The translations under genes were made by a program, and so were the position numbers. Of a stretch of 64,000 nucleotides of DNA, positions 37,348 through 46,500 are shown one piece after another; position 1 is the first letter of the stretch; every line of letters begins with the position of its first letter. The notes under the pieces are model-generated. The model did no database searches and was not told the DNA's origin. It saw nothing but the letters and a program-made list of their open reading frames with translations. This DNA is from Pseudomonas chlororaphis (GTDB lineage: Bacteria; Pseudomonadota; Gammaproteobacteria; Pseudomonadales; Pseudomonadaceae): NCBI RefSeq assembly GCF_003731765.1, contig NZ_MOAL01000001.1, positions 740,064 to 804,063 on the forward strand, in the 5' to 3' direction.

Positions 37348-38655
37348 TTATAGAGTGCTGAACAGCGGAAAAATCCCCATCAGCAAGGCAGCAAACATTA
37401 TGCACAGGCACACCAGCACTGCCCACTTCAAGGTGAAGCGCTGGTGGTCGCCGAATTCGATCCCGGCCAGGGCCACCAACAGGTAAGTCGATGGCACCAA
37501 TGGGCTCAGCAAGTGGACGGGCTGACCGACGATCGAGGCACGTGCCATTTCCACCGCGGTGATGCCGTAGTGGCTGGCGGCTTCGGCCAGCACCGGCAGC
37601 ACGCCGTAGTAGAAGGCGTCGTTGGACATGAAAAAGGTGAACGGCATGCTTACCAGCGCGGTGATGACTGCAAGGTAAGGCCCCAACGCTTCCGGGATCA
37701 CCGCCAGCAGGCTTTTGGACATGGCGTCAACCATGCCGGTGCCCGACAGGATGCCGGTGAAGATGCCCGCCGCGAAGATCAGCCCGACCACCGCCAGCAC
37801 GCTGCCGGCATGGGCCGCGACGCGGTCTTTCTGCTGTTGCAGGCACGGGTAGTTGACGATCATCGCGATGCTGAAGGCCACCATGAACAGCACCGGCAGC
37901 GGCAACAGGCCGGCGATCAGCGCGCACATCAGGGCCAGGGTCAGGCCACCGTTGAACCAGATCAGTTTCGGACGACGGGCATCGGGGAATTGCGAGACGC
38001 TGATTTCACTATGGTCGATCTCGTCGCCTTGCAGGTGCAGTTCACCCAGACGCGCACGTTCACGCTTGCCGTACATATAGGCAATCGCCAGGATCGCCAC
38101 CACGCCCGCCAGCATGGCCGGGATCATCGGTACGAAAATGTCTGATGGGTCCACGTGCAAGGCGCTGGCCGCACGGGCCGTCGGGCCGCCCCAGGGGGTC
38201 ATGTTCATCACGCCGCCGGCGAGGATGATCAGGCCTGCCATGATCCGCGGGCTCATGCCGATGCGGCTGTACAGCGGCAGCATGGCGGCCACGCAGATCA
38301 TGTAGGTGGTGGCGCCGTCACCGTCCAGGGACACCACCAGGGCGAGCACGGCGGTACCGACCGAGACCTTCAGCGGGTCACCCTTGACCAGCTTGAGGAT
38401 CTTGCGCACGGCCGGGTCGAACAGGCCGGAGTCGATCATCAGGGCGAAGTACAGAATGGCGAACATCAGCATCACGCCGGTGGGCGCCAGCTTGGTGATG
38501 CCTTCGAGCATCATCGGGCCGATCTTCGGCGCGAAACCGCCGAACAGGGCGAACAGGATGGGCACGATGATCAGGGCGATCAGCGCCGACAGGCGCTTGG
38601 TCATGATCAGGAACATGAAGGTGATGACCATGGCGAAGCCAAGGAAAGTCAGCAT
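37348..38655 (-). CDS. CitMHS-family citrate-divalent metal/H+ symporter
   Basis: The 435-residue polytopic protein contains the CitMHS/ArsB-fold signatures: TKRLSALIALIIVPILFALFGG, SLDGDGATTYMICVAAMLPLY, MNMTPWGGPTARAASAL and the C-terminal FFMSNDAFYYGVLPVLAE. It would import citrate complexed with Mg2+ or a similar cation. The family is the same as CitM/CitH of Bacillus and the CitA-type protein near TerC in P. aeruginosa. There is no linked two-component regulator in the window. Confidence 0.92.
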   Translation of the reverse strand: MLTFLGFAMVITFMFLIMTKRLSALIALIIVPILFALFGGFAPKIGPMMLEGITKLAPTGVMLMFAILYFALMIDSGLFDPAVRKILKLVKGDPLKVSVGTAVLALVVSLDGDGATTYMICVAAMLPLYSRIGMSPRIMAGLIILAGGVMNMTPWGGPTARAASALHVDPSDIFVPMIPAMLAGVVAILAIAYMYGKRERARLGELHLQGDEIDHSEISVSQFPDARRPKLIWFNGGLTLALMCALIAGLLPLPVLFMVAFSIAMIVNYPCLQQQKDRVAAHAGSVLAVVGLIFAAGIFTGILSGTGMVDAMSKSLLAVIPEALGPYLAVITALVSMPFTFFMSNDAFYYGVLPVLAEAASHYGITAVEMARASIVGQPVHLLSPLVPSTYLLVALAGIEFGDHQRFTLKWAVLVCLCIMFAALLMGIFPLFSTL

Positions 38656-38975
38656 AGGGATACTCCAGGCGTGGCGCGGCTAGGGAATGGCGAACCGGGT
38701 GGGGTCAGCGCAGAACGGGAAGCGCGAGGCGTACGGGTGGAGTGGGTGCGACGAGGCGGGTACGAGCAAACATCAGAATCACCATTGTTGTTGTTAATTG
38801 GGCCGCAAAACGTCGAAACGTTCACAGTGGCCAACCGGTCTGTTGCCGGTAGTGGAGGCGATCCTAATCGGGGAAGCTTTCAGCTACCTTTCGCTGGTGA
38901 AAGGATTGGACAGATGTTCAGGCAGCCGATGAGCGGCATAAAGTGACGAACTTGGGGCTTCAGGGAGCGCGACAC
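38656..38975. promoter_or_regulatory. Divergent promoter region, citrate transporter and GFA gene
   Basis: These 320 bases contain no credible gene. On the minus strand the citrate-transporter leader carries TTAACAACAACAA (complement of 38785-38797), about 130 bases before the start codon, which fits the AAnAAnAA pattern recognised by Hfq/Crc. A small inverted repeat, AACGT-CGA-AACGT-like, lies near 38810. The region next to 38655 is GC-rich. Confidence 0.4.
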
Positions 38976-39377
38976 ATGAGCGAATTACACCAGGGCGGTT
39001 GCCACTGTGGCGGGCTGCGTTATCAGTTCAGCGGCCCATTGCGAGACATCGCCCATTGCCATTGCTCGATCTGTCGCCGAGTCAGCGGTGGCCTGGTGAC
39101 TACGTGGATCACCCTGCCCGCCTCGGCTTTCCAGTGGCTGCAGGGTACGCCGGCGCGTTATGAGTCTTCGCCAAGCTGCATGCGTTACTTCTGCTCGAAC
39201 TGCGGTGCGCAGCTGGCGCTGGTGACCAGCCTGAGCCCGGACAGCATCGATGTGACCATCGCCACCCTGGACCACCCCGAACAGGCACCGGCGGACCGGC
39301 ACATCTGGACGGACAGCCGGCTGCCCTGGCTGCATCTGGATGAGCAGTTGCCGCAAGAGCCGCAAGAACAGCTCTAG
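38976..39377 (+). CDS. GFA-family (glutathione-dependent formaldehyde-activating-like) protein
   Basis: The 133-residue protein has the zinc-binding cysteine pattern of the GFA/CENP-V family: GGCHCGGLRY (8-17), HCHCSICRRVSG (about 32-43) and YFCSNCGAQLAL (about 80-91). Most members have no known substrate; only a few act on S-hydroxymethylglutathione. Start ATG 38976 has AGGGAG eight bases upstream; an in-frame GTG at 38943 lacks one. Its TAG stop overlaps the TAG stop of the convergent tubulin-like gene in the shared palindrome CTAG. Confidence 0.9.
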   Translation: MSELHQGGCHCGGLRYQFSGPLRDIAHCHCSICRRVSGGLVTTWITLPASAFQWLQGTPARYESSPSCMRYFCSNCGAQLALVTSLSPDSIDVTIATLDHPEQAPADRHIWTDSRLPWLHLDEQLPQEPQEQL

Positions 39378-41740
39378 CCCGGCATCGGCGGCTCGCTGGG
39401 GGGCGCCGCAGGCGGTGTGAACAGGCCCGCCAGCTCCGCCTGGGTCTCAGCGACAAACCACTGGCTCAAGCCCGGACGCCACAGCAAGCTGTGGCGCGTG
39501 ATCTGCCCGGTGCTGACGTAGTGTTGCAGCTCAAGAAAGCTGTAAGGGCCGTATTCGACGCCGCCGACGTTGAGGTGATAGCGCGCCTGACTGTCCCTGG
39601 CATGCTGCGCCGCGGCCTGTGCTGCCTGAATCCTCGGGTTGAACAAGGCCTCCAGCCAGCCAGGGTCGAAGCACTCCGGGCGCAGCTGGAGTTTCTCGCT
39701 GTGGTGCAGGACGACTTCAGAGACATAGACATCGCCTTTTGAGCCGCTGATCGAACGGGTGATCGCCGGCAATTGATTTTGCGCCTGCTCGATCAGGGCT
39801 TCGGCGTGTTCAGGCGCCTGCTCGCGCAGGAGCCTGAAGGATTCGCTGCGCAGGATGGCGCTGAGCTCCCTGGGCAATGAGCACGCCGGCTCGGCTATCC
39901 CATTTTCATCGACCACTCTCAGGCTTTTGTAAGCGTCGTGCCCTAAGTACTCGAACAGCGCGCACAGCGCGGCAAGCAGTGCCGGGCGCGGCTGGCTCAA
40001 ACGCGCCTGCACCCGCGTCGAGAGCAGCTGCCGATGAGGGGCCCGCAACCCGTATTGGCGAATGGCCGGCTCGGTGCCGATGCCAAAGGCCTCGCCTTGG
40101 TCCATGAACTCGTAGGCCTGCCCCGGGGTGCGGGTCAATTCGCCCAGGGCAATGGCTTGCAGATACAGGCGCAGGTCGCGCGCCAAGGCCAGGTAGTGCG
40201 CCTGGTCGAAGATCAGCGGATGGCAGTTGGCGTACTTGTTCACGTGCAAGGGACGCTGCTGTGCCTGCTTGCGGTAGTTGGCCAGGTAGTCGGGCAGGTC
40301 GCGCAAGGCGTTCAGGGCAAAGCCGCTCAAGCGCATGGAGGCGACCAGCCGCCCAGAGACCTGACAATCGATGAATTGCAGGTCATTCGGGCGCAGGCCT
40401 GGCAGTGCGGGCAGGCATTGACTCAGCAGCTCACCGTACAGGCGCCTGAACTCGGCAGGTTGCGGCACGCTGAGCAGACACAGGTAACCGCTAGGGTTGG
40501 TTCCGCGGCCGGGTTCAAGCTCCAGGTTGGCCCAGGGCATGGCCTGTTCCAGCCACAGGCTCAATACCCGGCGCAGGTCTTGCGCAGTCAGGCCGGCCAA
40601 CAGGGCGAGCAGTGGGTCTTCGCCTTCCTGTGGCGCCATCAACCCGCTGAGCAGCGGCTGGGCGTGGCCGCTCAGGTGCAGGTCGGCCAGGCCGTCGGGC
40701 CGGTATGTCGCGTACAGCTCGGCATGCCCCTGGCTGGAATAGCTCATGGGGTTCCGCAGGGCGCGGGTATTTTCGAACTCTTCCGGCAGTTCCACTCTAT
40801 GACTACGGATGGTGTACTGGCGATGGATGCTACTCATGATCCATTTTTTCTCGCTCAGCGGCGGATTGGCCAGATCGTTGAACAGCATGTCGCCGAGCAT
40901 CAACGGCAGGTCTTCAGGCTCCTCACAGCGACGCTGCGCGAGGTTGCAGGTGTCGAACACATAGAGGTCGTCGAACGGCCCCTCCGGGTTGTCGTCGTGC
41001 GCGGTCGTATAACCACGCCCGCGAGTTTCCAGCTCCATCAGTGCGGCGTAGCTGTGGGCCTGTGCCCGCTCCGGCTCGATGTGCATCGCCCCGCCGGCCA
41101 GTAGCAGATGCAAGGCGATACGCCCGGGGATGTTCTGTTCGGCAAGCGTCTGCCGGACCAGATCGCCGACCTGCAGAAACGATCCCGAACCGTAGCTGCC
41201 CGCGGCCGAAGCGATTATGACGATATTGATGCGGTCCCGGCTCACATTGAGGCCAAGACGCTGGACCTCGGCGTCTTGCGTGGGGTCGCAGGTGTGCAGG
41301 TGGTGCAGGGCCTGACGCACCCTGGCGCGGATCTGTTCGGCCTGGGTCAGGCAGTACAGGCGGGAAAAACCGCGAAGCCGATGGTATTTCATCGGCTCGA
41401 TTCCCCAGTGCTTCATGGTCTGCGAGGTCAGGGGCGACCATTTAGCGACGTCGGGCGAGTCCAGCTCGGCCTCGGGGTCGAACGGGCCACTGATGATTTC
41501 ATCGATCCGAAAACAGGCTTCGGGCTGCGCGGGCTCCAGACCCCGCTCCCAGACCTGGAAGTCACTCGGGTGGAACCGAATAAAGCGCGCCAGGGGGAAG
41601 TCGGCGAGGCGCTCGATGCGTTGCCCCTCGCGCCAGGAGGTGGCCAGCAGGCGCTTGCGCAGGTGCAGGCCGACCCGGCTGCCGGTATTGCCCAGCGCGA
41701 TAAAAAGCGTGGGGCGAACCTCATACTCGGATTCGGTCAT
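39374..41740 (-). CDS. Tubulin/FtsZ-like protein 2 with GYF-like C-terminus, degenerate nucleotide loops
   Basis: The 788-residue protein is a clear paralog of the 1225-residue product at 43553-47230. Shared blocks include TLFIALGNTG near the N-terminus, the SAAGS-GSGSF loop, ALMELETRGRGY, PLHVNKYANCHPL, YLQAIALGEL and a C-terminal GYF_2-like domain (720-774: YHLNVGGVEYGPYS, TRHSLLWRPGLSQW). The predicted tubulin signature loop reads GSYGSGS (181-187) where the paralog has GGTGSGS, and the N-terminal loop reads GNTG (17-20) in place of GGTG. It also lacks the paralog's long helical middle insert. It may bind nucleotide poorly and act as a structural or regulatory partner. Start ATG 41740 has GGAGA upstream. 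It is last in the operon. Confidence 0.85.
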   Translation of the reverse strand: MTESEYEVRPTLFIALGNTGSRVGLHLRKRLLATSWREGQRIERLADFPLARFIRFHPSDFQVWERGLEPAQPEACFRIDEIISGPFDPEAELDSPDVAKWSPLTSQTMKHWGIEPMKYHRLRGFSRLYCLTQAEQIRARVRQALHHLHTCDPTQDAEVQRLGLNVSRDRINIVIIASAAGSYGSGSFLQVGDLVRQTLAEQNIPGRIALHLLLAGGAMHIEPERAQAHSYAALMELETRGRGYTTAHDDNPEGPFDDLYVFDTCNLAQRRCEEPEDLPLMLGDMLFNDLANPPLSEKKWIMSSIHRQYTIRSHRVELPEEFENTRALRNPMSYSSQGHAELYATYRPDGLADLHLSGHAQPLLSGLMAPQEGEDPLLALLAGLTAQDLRRVLSLWLEQAMPWANLELEPGRGTNPSGYLCLLSVPQPAEFRRLYGELLSQCLPALPGLRPNDLQFIDCQVSGRLVASMRLSGFALNALRDLPDYLANYRKQAQQRPLHVNKYANCHPLIFDQAHYLALARDLRLYLQAIALGELTRTPGQAYEFMDQGEAFGIGTEPAIRQYGLRAPHRQLLSTRVQARLSQPRPALLAALCALFEYLGHDAYKSLRVVDENGIAEPACSLPRELSAILRSESFRLLREQAPEHAEALIEQAQNQLPAITRSISGSKGDVYVSEVVLHHSEKLQLRPECFDPGWLEALFNPRIQAAQAAAQHARDSQARYHLNVGGVEYGPYSFLELQHYVSTGQITRHSLLWRPGLSQWFVAETQAELAGLFTPPAAPPSEPPMPG

Positions 41741-41807
41741 GCGTGTGTCTCCAGCGATCCATGCGGTTTGCCCAGAGGCGCCCGACGGGCGCCCCCCATC
41801 AGGCATT

Positions 41808-42521
41808 TCAGTCGAGGTAGGCGATCTGATAGGTGTCGGCGTCGATCATCACCAGTTGCACGTTATTGCTGCGGGTGTTGACTGGCTTGCCGTTGAGCAG
41901 CACCGACGTGTCGACGCGGTACACGCCTTGCGGCACCTGGTTGTCCAGGGTGATGGTGAAGGTGTTTTCGTAACCGCCGCTGCCGGGCTTCTCGTTGGCG
42001 ACCTTGGTGCCTTCCTTGAACGCGGTGGTGGCGCCCGGCTCATACAGGCGCACTTCTTCCTTGATCTCGTTGACGGCCTGGCGGCTGCCATCGATGGCCA
42101 CGATGTTGGACACCACTTTGATCGGCTGGCCGCGCTTGATGGTGCTGCCGGGCTGGATGCTGGTCTGGTAGCTGACCACCTGCGGCTCGGCAGGGGCCTT
42201 CTTGCCGCTTTTGCGGTACTGCGCCTCGACTTCCTGGGGCGACTGGGTCTGCACCGACTTGGCGTTGATCACGAAGCACACGGCGATACCTGCGGCCGTA
42301 CCGGCTACGACGCCGACCCCGCGATCCTTCTTGCCGCTGACCGCTGCCCCCGCAGCGGCCCCGGCGGCGATGGCCAGACCGCACTTGAGCCAGTCGCTGC
42401 CGCTCCAGCCGGTCGGGTTCATGCTCTTGGAGTCGATGTTGGCACAGCTTTGCAGGCCGAAGATCGATACAAGGCCCAGGGCAAGCAAACGCTTATTGGG
42501 GGAACGCGGGTGCTGGGTCAT
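41808..42521 (-). CDS. Glycine-zipper lipoprotein of the tubulin-like operon
   Basis: The 237-residue protein has a lipoprotein signal (RLLALGLVSIFGLQSC, lipidated Cys26). Two glycine/alanine-rich stretches follow (CGLAIAAGAAAGAAVSG and GVGVVAGTAAGIAVCFV, about 47-80), a glycine-zipper pattern able to insert in or pack against membranes. Residues 110-237 are predicted beta-rich (VVSYQTSIQPGSTIKRGQPIKVVSN, YRVDTSVLLNGKPV), Ig-like in appearance. It lies between the zinc-ribbon gene (37 bases) and the second tubulin-like gene (67 bases). It may be the outer-envelope anchor of the system. No named family recognised. Confidence 0.8.
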   Translation of the reverse strand: MTQHPRSPNKRLLALGLVSIFGLQSCANIDSKSMNPTGWSGSDWLKCGLAIAAGAAAGAAVSGKKDRGVGVVAGTAAGIAVCFVINAKSVQTQSPQEVEAQYRKSGKKAPAEPQVVSYQTSIQPGSTIKRGQPIKVVSNIVAIDGSRQAVNEIKEEVRLYEPGATTAFKEGTKVANEKPGSGGYENTFTITLDNQVPQGVYRVDTSVLLNGKPVNTRSNNVQLVMIDADTYQIAYLD

Positions 42522-42558
42522 GGATGATTTCCAAGTGATCGAAGGGAGGCCGGCGTCA

Positions 42559-43530
42559 TCATTCGATGGTGGTCCGGTTCAGGGCCTGGGATTGCTGGCG
42601 CGTGGCCTGGTTGATGATGTTCTGTGCCTCGCGGTTGCCCGGGTCCATGTTGAGCACCAACCGGGCGACGGTGATCGCGCTCTGGTAGTCGCGACGGATC
42701 AAAGCCTTGCGTGCCTCGTTCAGCGAGCGGCCGACCATGCTGGCGGCACCGTTGTTCTGCTCGATGCGAGTGGTGGAACGTGGTGGCGTGCTGGGCTGCG
42801 GTGCGGGTGCCGGGATCGACTGGACCTGCGCCGCGGCCTTGGCTTCCTGCTCGCGCCGGGCCTGCTCTTCGGCGCGCTTGCGCTGGTCGGCAGCGTCTTG
42901 CTGGGCCTTGCGATCCTGCTCCTTGAGCCGTGCCTGTTCCGCCAGGTCTTTGTCGCGCTGAACCTGCTTCAAGCCGTCTTTGGCCCGATTCAACAGGCTC
43001 AGGGCCGCCGGGTCCTTGCTGTTTTTCTGCAGGACCTGTTCGGCTTTATCCAGCGCGCAGTTGTAGTCGCCCTGGCGCAGGCATTGCTGGCCAGCGAGCA
43101 GCACCTGCTCCAGGTCGCGCTGACTGTTGCGTGAGCCGAGCTGGTTCATGCCATAGAACGCCAGCAGTGCCAGGACCAGCGCACCGATCACGATCTTTTT
43201 CAGCAGGCCCTTGGGTTTATCCGCAGGCGGTGCCACGGGTGGGGTCGGCGCGGCGGCCGGCGCGGCCGGCGCGGGTGGCACGGGCTGCGGCGTGGCTGGC
43301 GCAGGGGTCGCCGGTAGCTCGAACTTCAGTGCGGCGGCCTTGGGTTCGACCACCGGTGGCGGGCTGGCGGGCTCCTTGGCGGCCACCGCCACGGGGGCCT
43401 TGGCCGAGATCGGCGGTTGCGCGGCGACGCCACAGTACGGGCAGTGTTTCACCGGCCCGCAGAGTGTCCGGCCACAGGCGCTGTTGGCGCAGGTAGCGGG
43501 AAACTCGGCGGCTTTGACTGACGCTGACAT
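42559..43530 (-). CDS. Zinc-ribbon, proline-rich, single-TM, coiled-coil protein
   Basis: The 323-residue protein has, in order: a cysteine cluster (Cys14, 19, 24, 30, 33; CANSACG, CGPVKHCPYCG) likely to bind zinc; a Pro/Ala-rich linker (40-107); one membrane helix (111-128, KKIVIGALVLALLAFYGM); TPR-like helices (CLRQGDYNCALDKAEQVLQ); a charged coiled coil rich in Gln/Arg/Glu; and a final TPR-like segment (NEARKALIRRDYQSAITVARLVL). The zinc ribbon should be cytosolic and the coiled coil periplasmic. It sits 22 bases after the large tubulin-like gene. The start at 43530 is preferred because the conserved-looking cysteine motif follows directly. Confidence 0.82.
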   Translation of the reverse strand: MSASVKAAEFPATCANSACGRTLCGPVKHCPYCGVAAQPPISAKAPVAVAAKEPASPPPVVEPKAAALKFELPATPAPATPQPVPPAPAAPAAAPTPPVAPPADKPKGLLKKIVIGALVLALLAFYGMNQLGSRNSQRDLEQVLLAGQQCLRQGDYNCALDKAEQVLQKNSKDPAALSLLNRAKDGLKQVQRDKDLAEQARLKEQDRKAQQDAADQRKRAEEQARREQEAKAAAQVQSIPAPAPQPSTPPRSTTRIEQNNGAASMVGRSLNEARKALIRRDYQSAITVARLVLNMDPGNREAQNIINQATRQQSQALNRTTIE

Positions 43531-43552
43531 AGGGTTCTCGTCTTCGCTTGGT

Positions 43553-46500
43553 TCAGAGCGGTGGCGGCATGGCTGGGCCGCCCAGTGGCGGTGGACTGCC
43601 TGCCGCTGGGGCGAACAGGTGGGCCAACTCCTGGATCTGCCCGGCGCTGAGCCAGGCGGCCATGCCTTCACGCCACAGCATGCTGTCGCGGGTCACTTGC
43701 CCGGTCTGCACGTATTGCTGCAACTGCGCCGAGGTGTAGGGGCCGTAATTGGTCCCTGCGACGTTCAGGTGATAGCTGTACTGCACTGCCGCCACCGGTG
43801 GTGGCAGCGCGCCGCCGGCCATCGGCGGTGGCGCGGCAAAGCCCGGGGCCGCAGGCGCTTGGCCGGCAAACGGCGCCGCCACCGGCTTGAGCAGGTTCTC
43901 CAGCCAGCCCTCGGCGAAAAACTCCTTGGTGACGCTGAGTTTTTCTTCGTGGTCGGCATGCACTTCATCGGCGTAGACGTCGGCCCGGGAGCCGATCACG
44001 CGCTGGCTGAAGCGCCCCAGGTAGCTTTCGGCCAACTTCACCAGCTCCTGGTCGCGGTCACCGGCCTGGCGCTTGAGGCGGGCCAGGTACTCTTTTTTCA
44101 GCAGCTCGGCAATCTTGTATGGGAAGGCCTGGAACGGTTCCGAAGCGCCATGCTCGTCGATGCGTTTTTGCGCCTTGTAGGCGCTGCGGCTCATGTCATC
44201 GAACAGGGCGATCAGCGCCGCGATCTGCACCTCGTTGAGGCTCAGGGTGCGGTCACGCACCTGGGCTTCGATGTCACTGCGATGCACCGGCTTCAGGCCG
44301 CTTTGACGAATGGAGAATTCGTCGCCGATGGTGAAGTCTTCCTTGTCGATAAAGAACTCGTACAGGCCGTTGTCCAGGCGCTTGAGCACTCCCAGGGCAA
44401 TCGCGTGCAGGTAGAGTTTGAAGTCCTCGGCGAACTGGCGGTACTGCTCCTGGGTGAACTGGATCGGCTGCACGAACTGGCTGATGCGCTTGTGCACATG
44501 CAGCGGGATCGCCGCGCTTTCCTTGCGGTAGCTGGCCAGGTAGGTCGACAGCGGGGTCAGCGCCGGCAGCGGGAAGCCGCTCAATTCGGTGAAGCAGATC
44601 AGTTTGCCGGGGATCCCCGACTCCACGAACTGGATATCGCTGGCGTTGATAGCCGTACCCTGTGGGAGGCATTGGCCGAGCGTCGCGCCGTATACGCGCT
44701 TGAACTCGGCATGGTCATGCACGCCGATCAGGCAGGTGTAGAGCTTCTGGCCGATATCGAAACCGCCAGTGAGGTTCAGCGGCACCCACGGCATGGCCCG
44801 TTGCAGCAGCTGGCGGAATTTCTCGCGCTGCTCTTCCGGGTTCAGGGCCGCCAGGGCGCTCATCAGCGGGTCGATGCGCTGCGCGTTCTTCGGCAGTTGC
44901 TGCACGGATTTATTGCGCAGCTTGAGCAGCAGCTCTTCCTGGCCCTCCTCGGTCTGCAACTTGCCGAACAGCACTTTCGAGCCGCCGAAATCCTTGAACG
45001 CGTCCTTGGCCCACTCGCGCACATCCGCGCCATTGGCGGCCGGCTCTTCGTTGCCTTGCACCGGCGCCAGGGGAATCAGGGTGGCGTGTTTTTCCTTGAT
45101 GCTGGCGTCGATCTTGGTGATGTCAGTGTCGATGCGCTTGAGCAGGCTGTCGACCGCGTTGCGGCCATCTTGCAGGCGGCCGACGAAGCCGTTCCAGATG
45201 GCGCGACCGTTCTGGTCCACCGACTCCTTGCGGCCCAGCCACTCGGAGATCTCGCGCAGCAGCTGCGCAGCCTCACGGGCGGCGACATGGCGTACGTAGA
45301 ACAGCAGGCTTTCGCGCAGGGTGTCCTTGACCTGGACCAGCACGGTGTCGGCTTGCTTGTCCTTGCCGCTCAGGCGTGCGAGCAAGCCTGAACCGGTGGT
45401 TTCCTTGAGGCGCTCGAACTCGCGAGCCAGCTCCGAGGACTCGAGTTTTTCCGACAGTTCCTTGAAGCGCGCGGCGTTCTTTTCCAGGGCCGGGATGATC
45501 CCGGTGCCTTCGTTTTCCAGGCGGTCCTTGAGCATTTCCACCAGCGCCAGGGTGTAATCCAGGCCGCCGCGCTCGTCATCGTCCAGGCGTCGGAACAGCT
45601 TCTCGGGCAAGGCGTCTTCACGCACCAGTTCAGCGATGCGCTTCTTGCGGTTTTCCTTGATCCGCACTTCGTGGTTGCGCTCGGCGCTGTCCACCGAACT
45701 GCCCTTGGTGTCGCGCTCCAGCTGTTGCTGGATTTCTCGCACGTGGGTCAGCCACTGGTCCTTGTCCGCCCCGCCGTTTTGCAGGCGTTCGAACAGGCTT
45801 TCGGTTTTCTGCTCGATCTGAGCGGTGATGCTGTTGTCGCCCTCGACCTGCAGCAGGTCGTCGGCGATCTGGTAGTGGGTGAACTCTCCCGTGGCCAGGG
45901 TCAGCTCGACGCGGGACAGGAAGTCCGGCAACTCGGTGAAGGTCCGTGGGGTGACGTTCAGTTGCTCGCGCAGGAACTCATCGCGTTCCTTGTCGGTCGG
46001 GCGATTGTCGTTGACCGCGTTATTGGCGTTGGCCACCCCGAAGAACGCCTTGAGCATCTGCTGCACCTGGCGATTGAGGCGAACGTGCTGGCGGGCGTCG
46101 ACCTGGGTGTCGAGCACCGCCTGGCCCAGGGAGGAGTACGAGCGCGGGAAGTGCAGCTTGGTGTCGCTGCCGTAATCCTGGGGCAGGCTCACGCTGTAGG
46201 AGCGGATCTTGTGCTGGTTCTGGTTGACCGCGATCGAGCGCTTCTTGTTGGCGAAATCCTGGGAGGTGAAGTCGGTGAACAGCGCATCCGAGAGCATCTC
46301 GTAGATGTCTTCCTGGTCGCTGGTCTTGGCCTGGGCGACGTTGCTGTTATCGATGATGTACACGTCGTCGTAGGGACGGTTGTCGATAAACAGGTTGTCG
46401 GTGGCGTCCCAGTGCTTGAGCAGCGGGTTGCCGCGCATGCAGGTTTCCAGCTCCATCAGCGCCGCATAGCCGTTGGCCTGTACGCGCTCGGCGTTGTACG

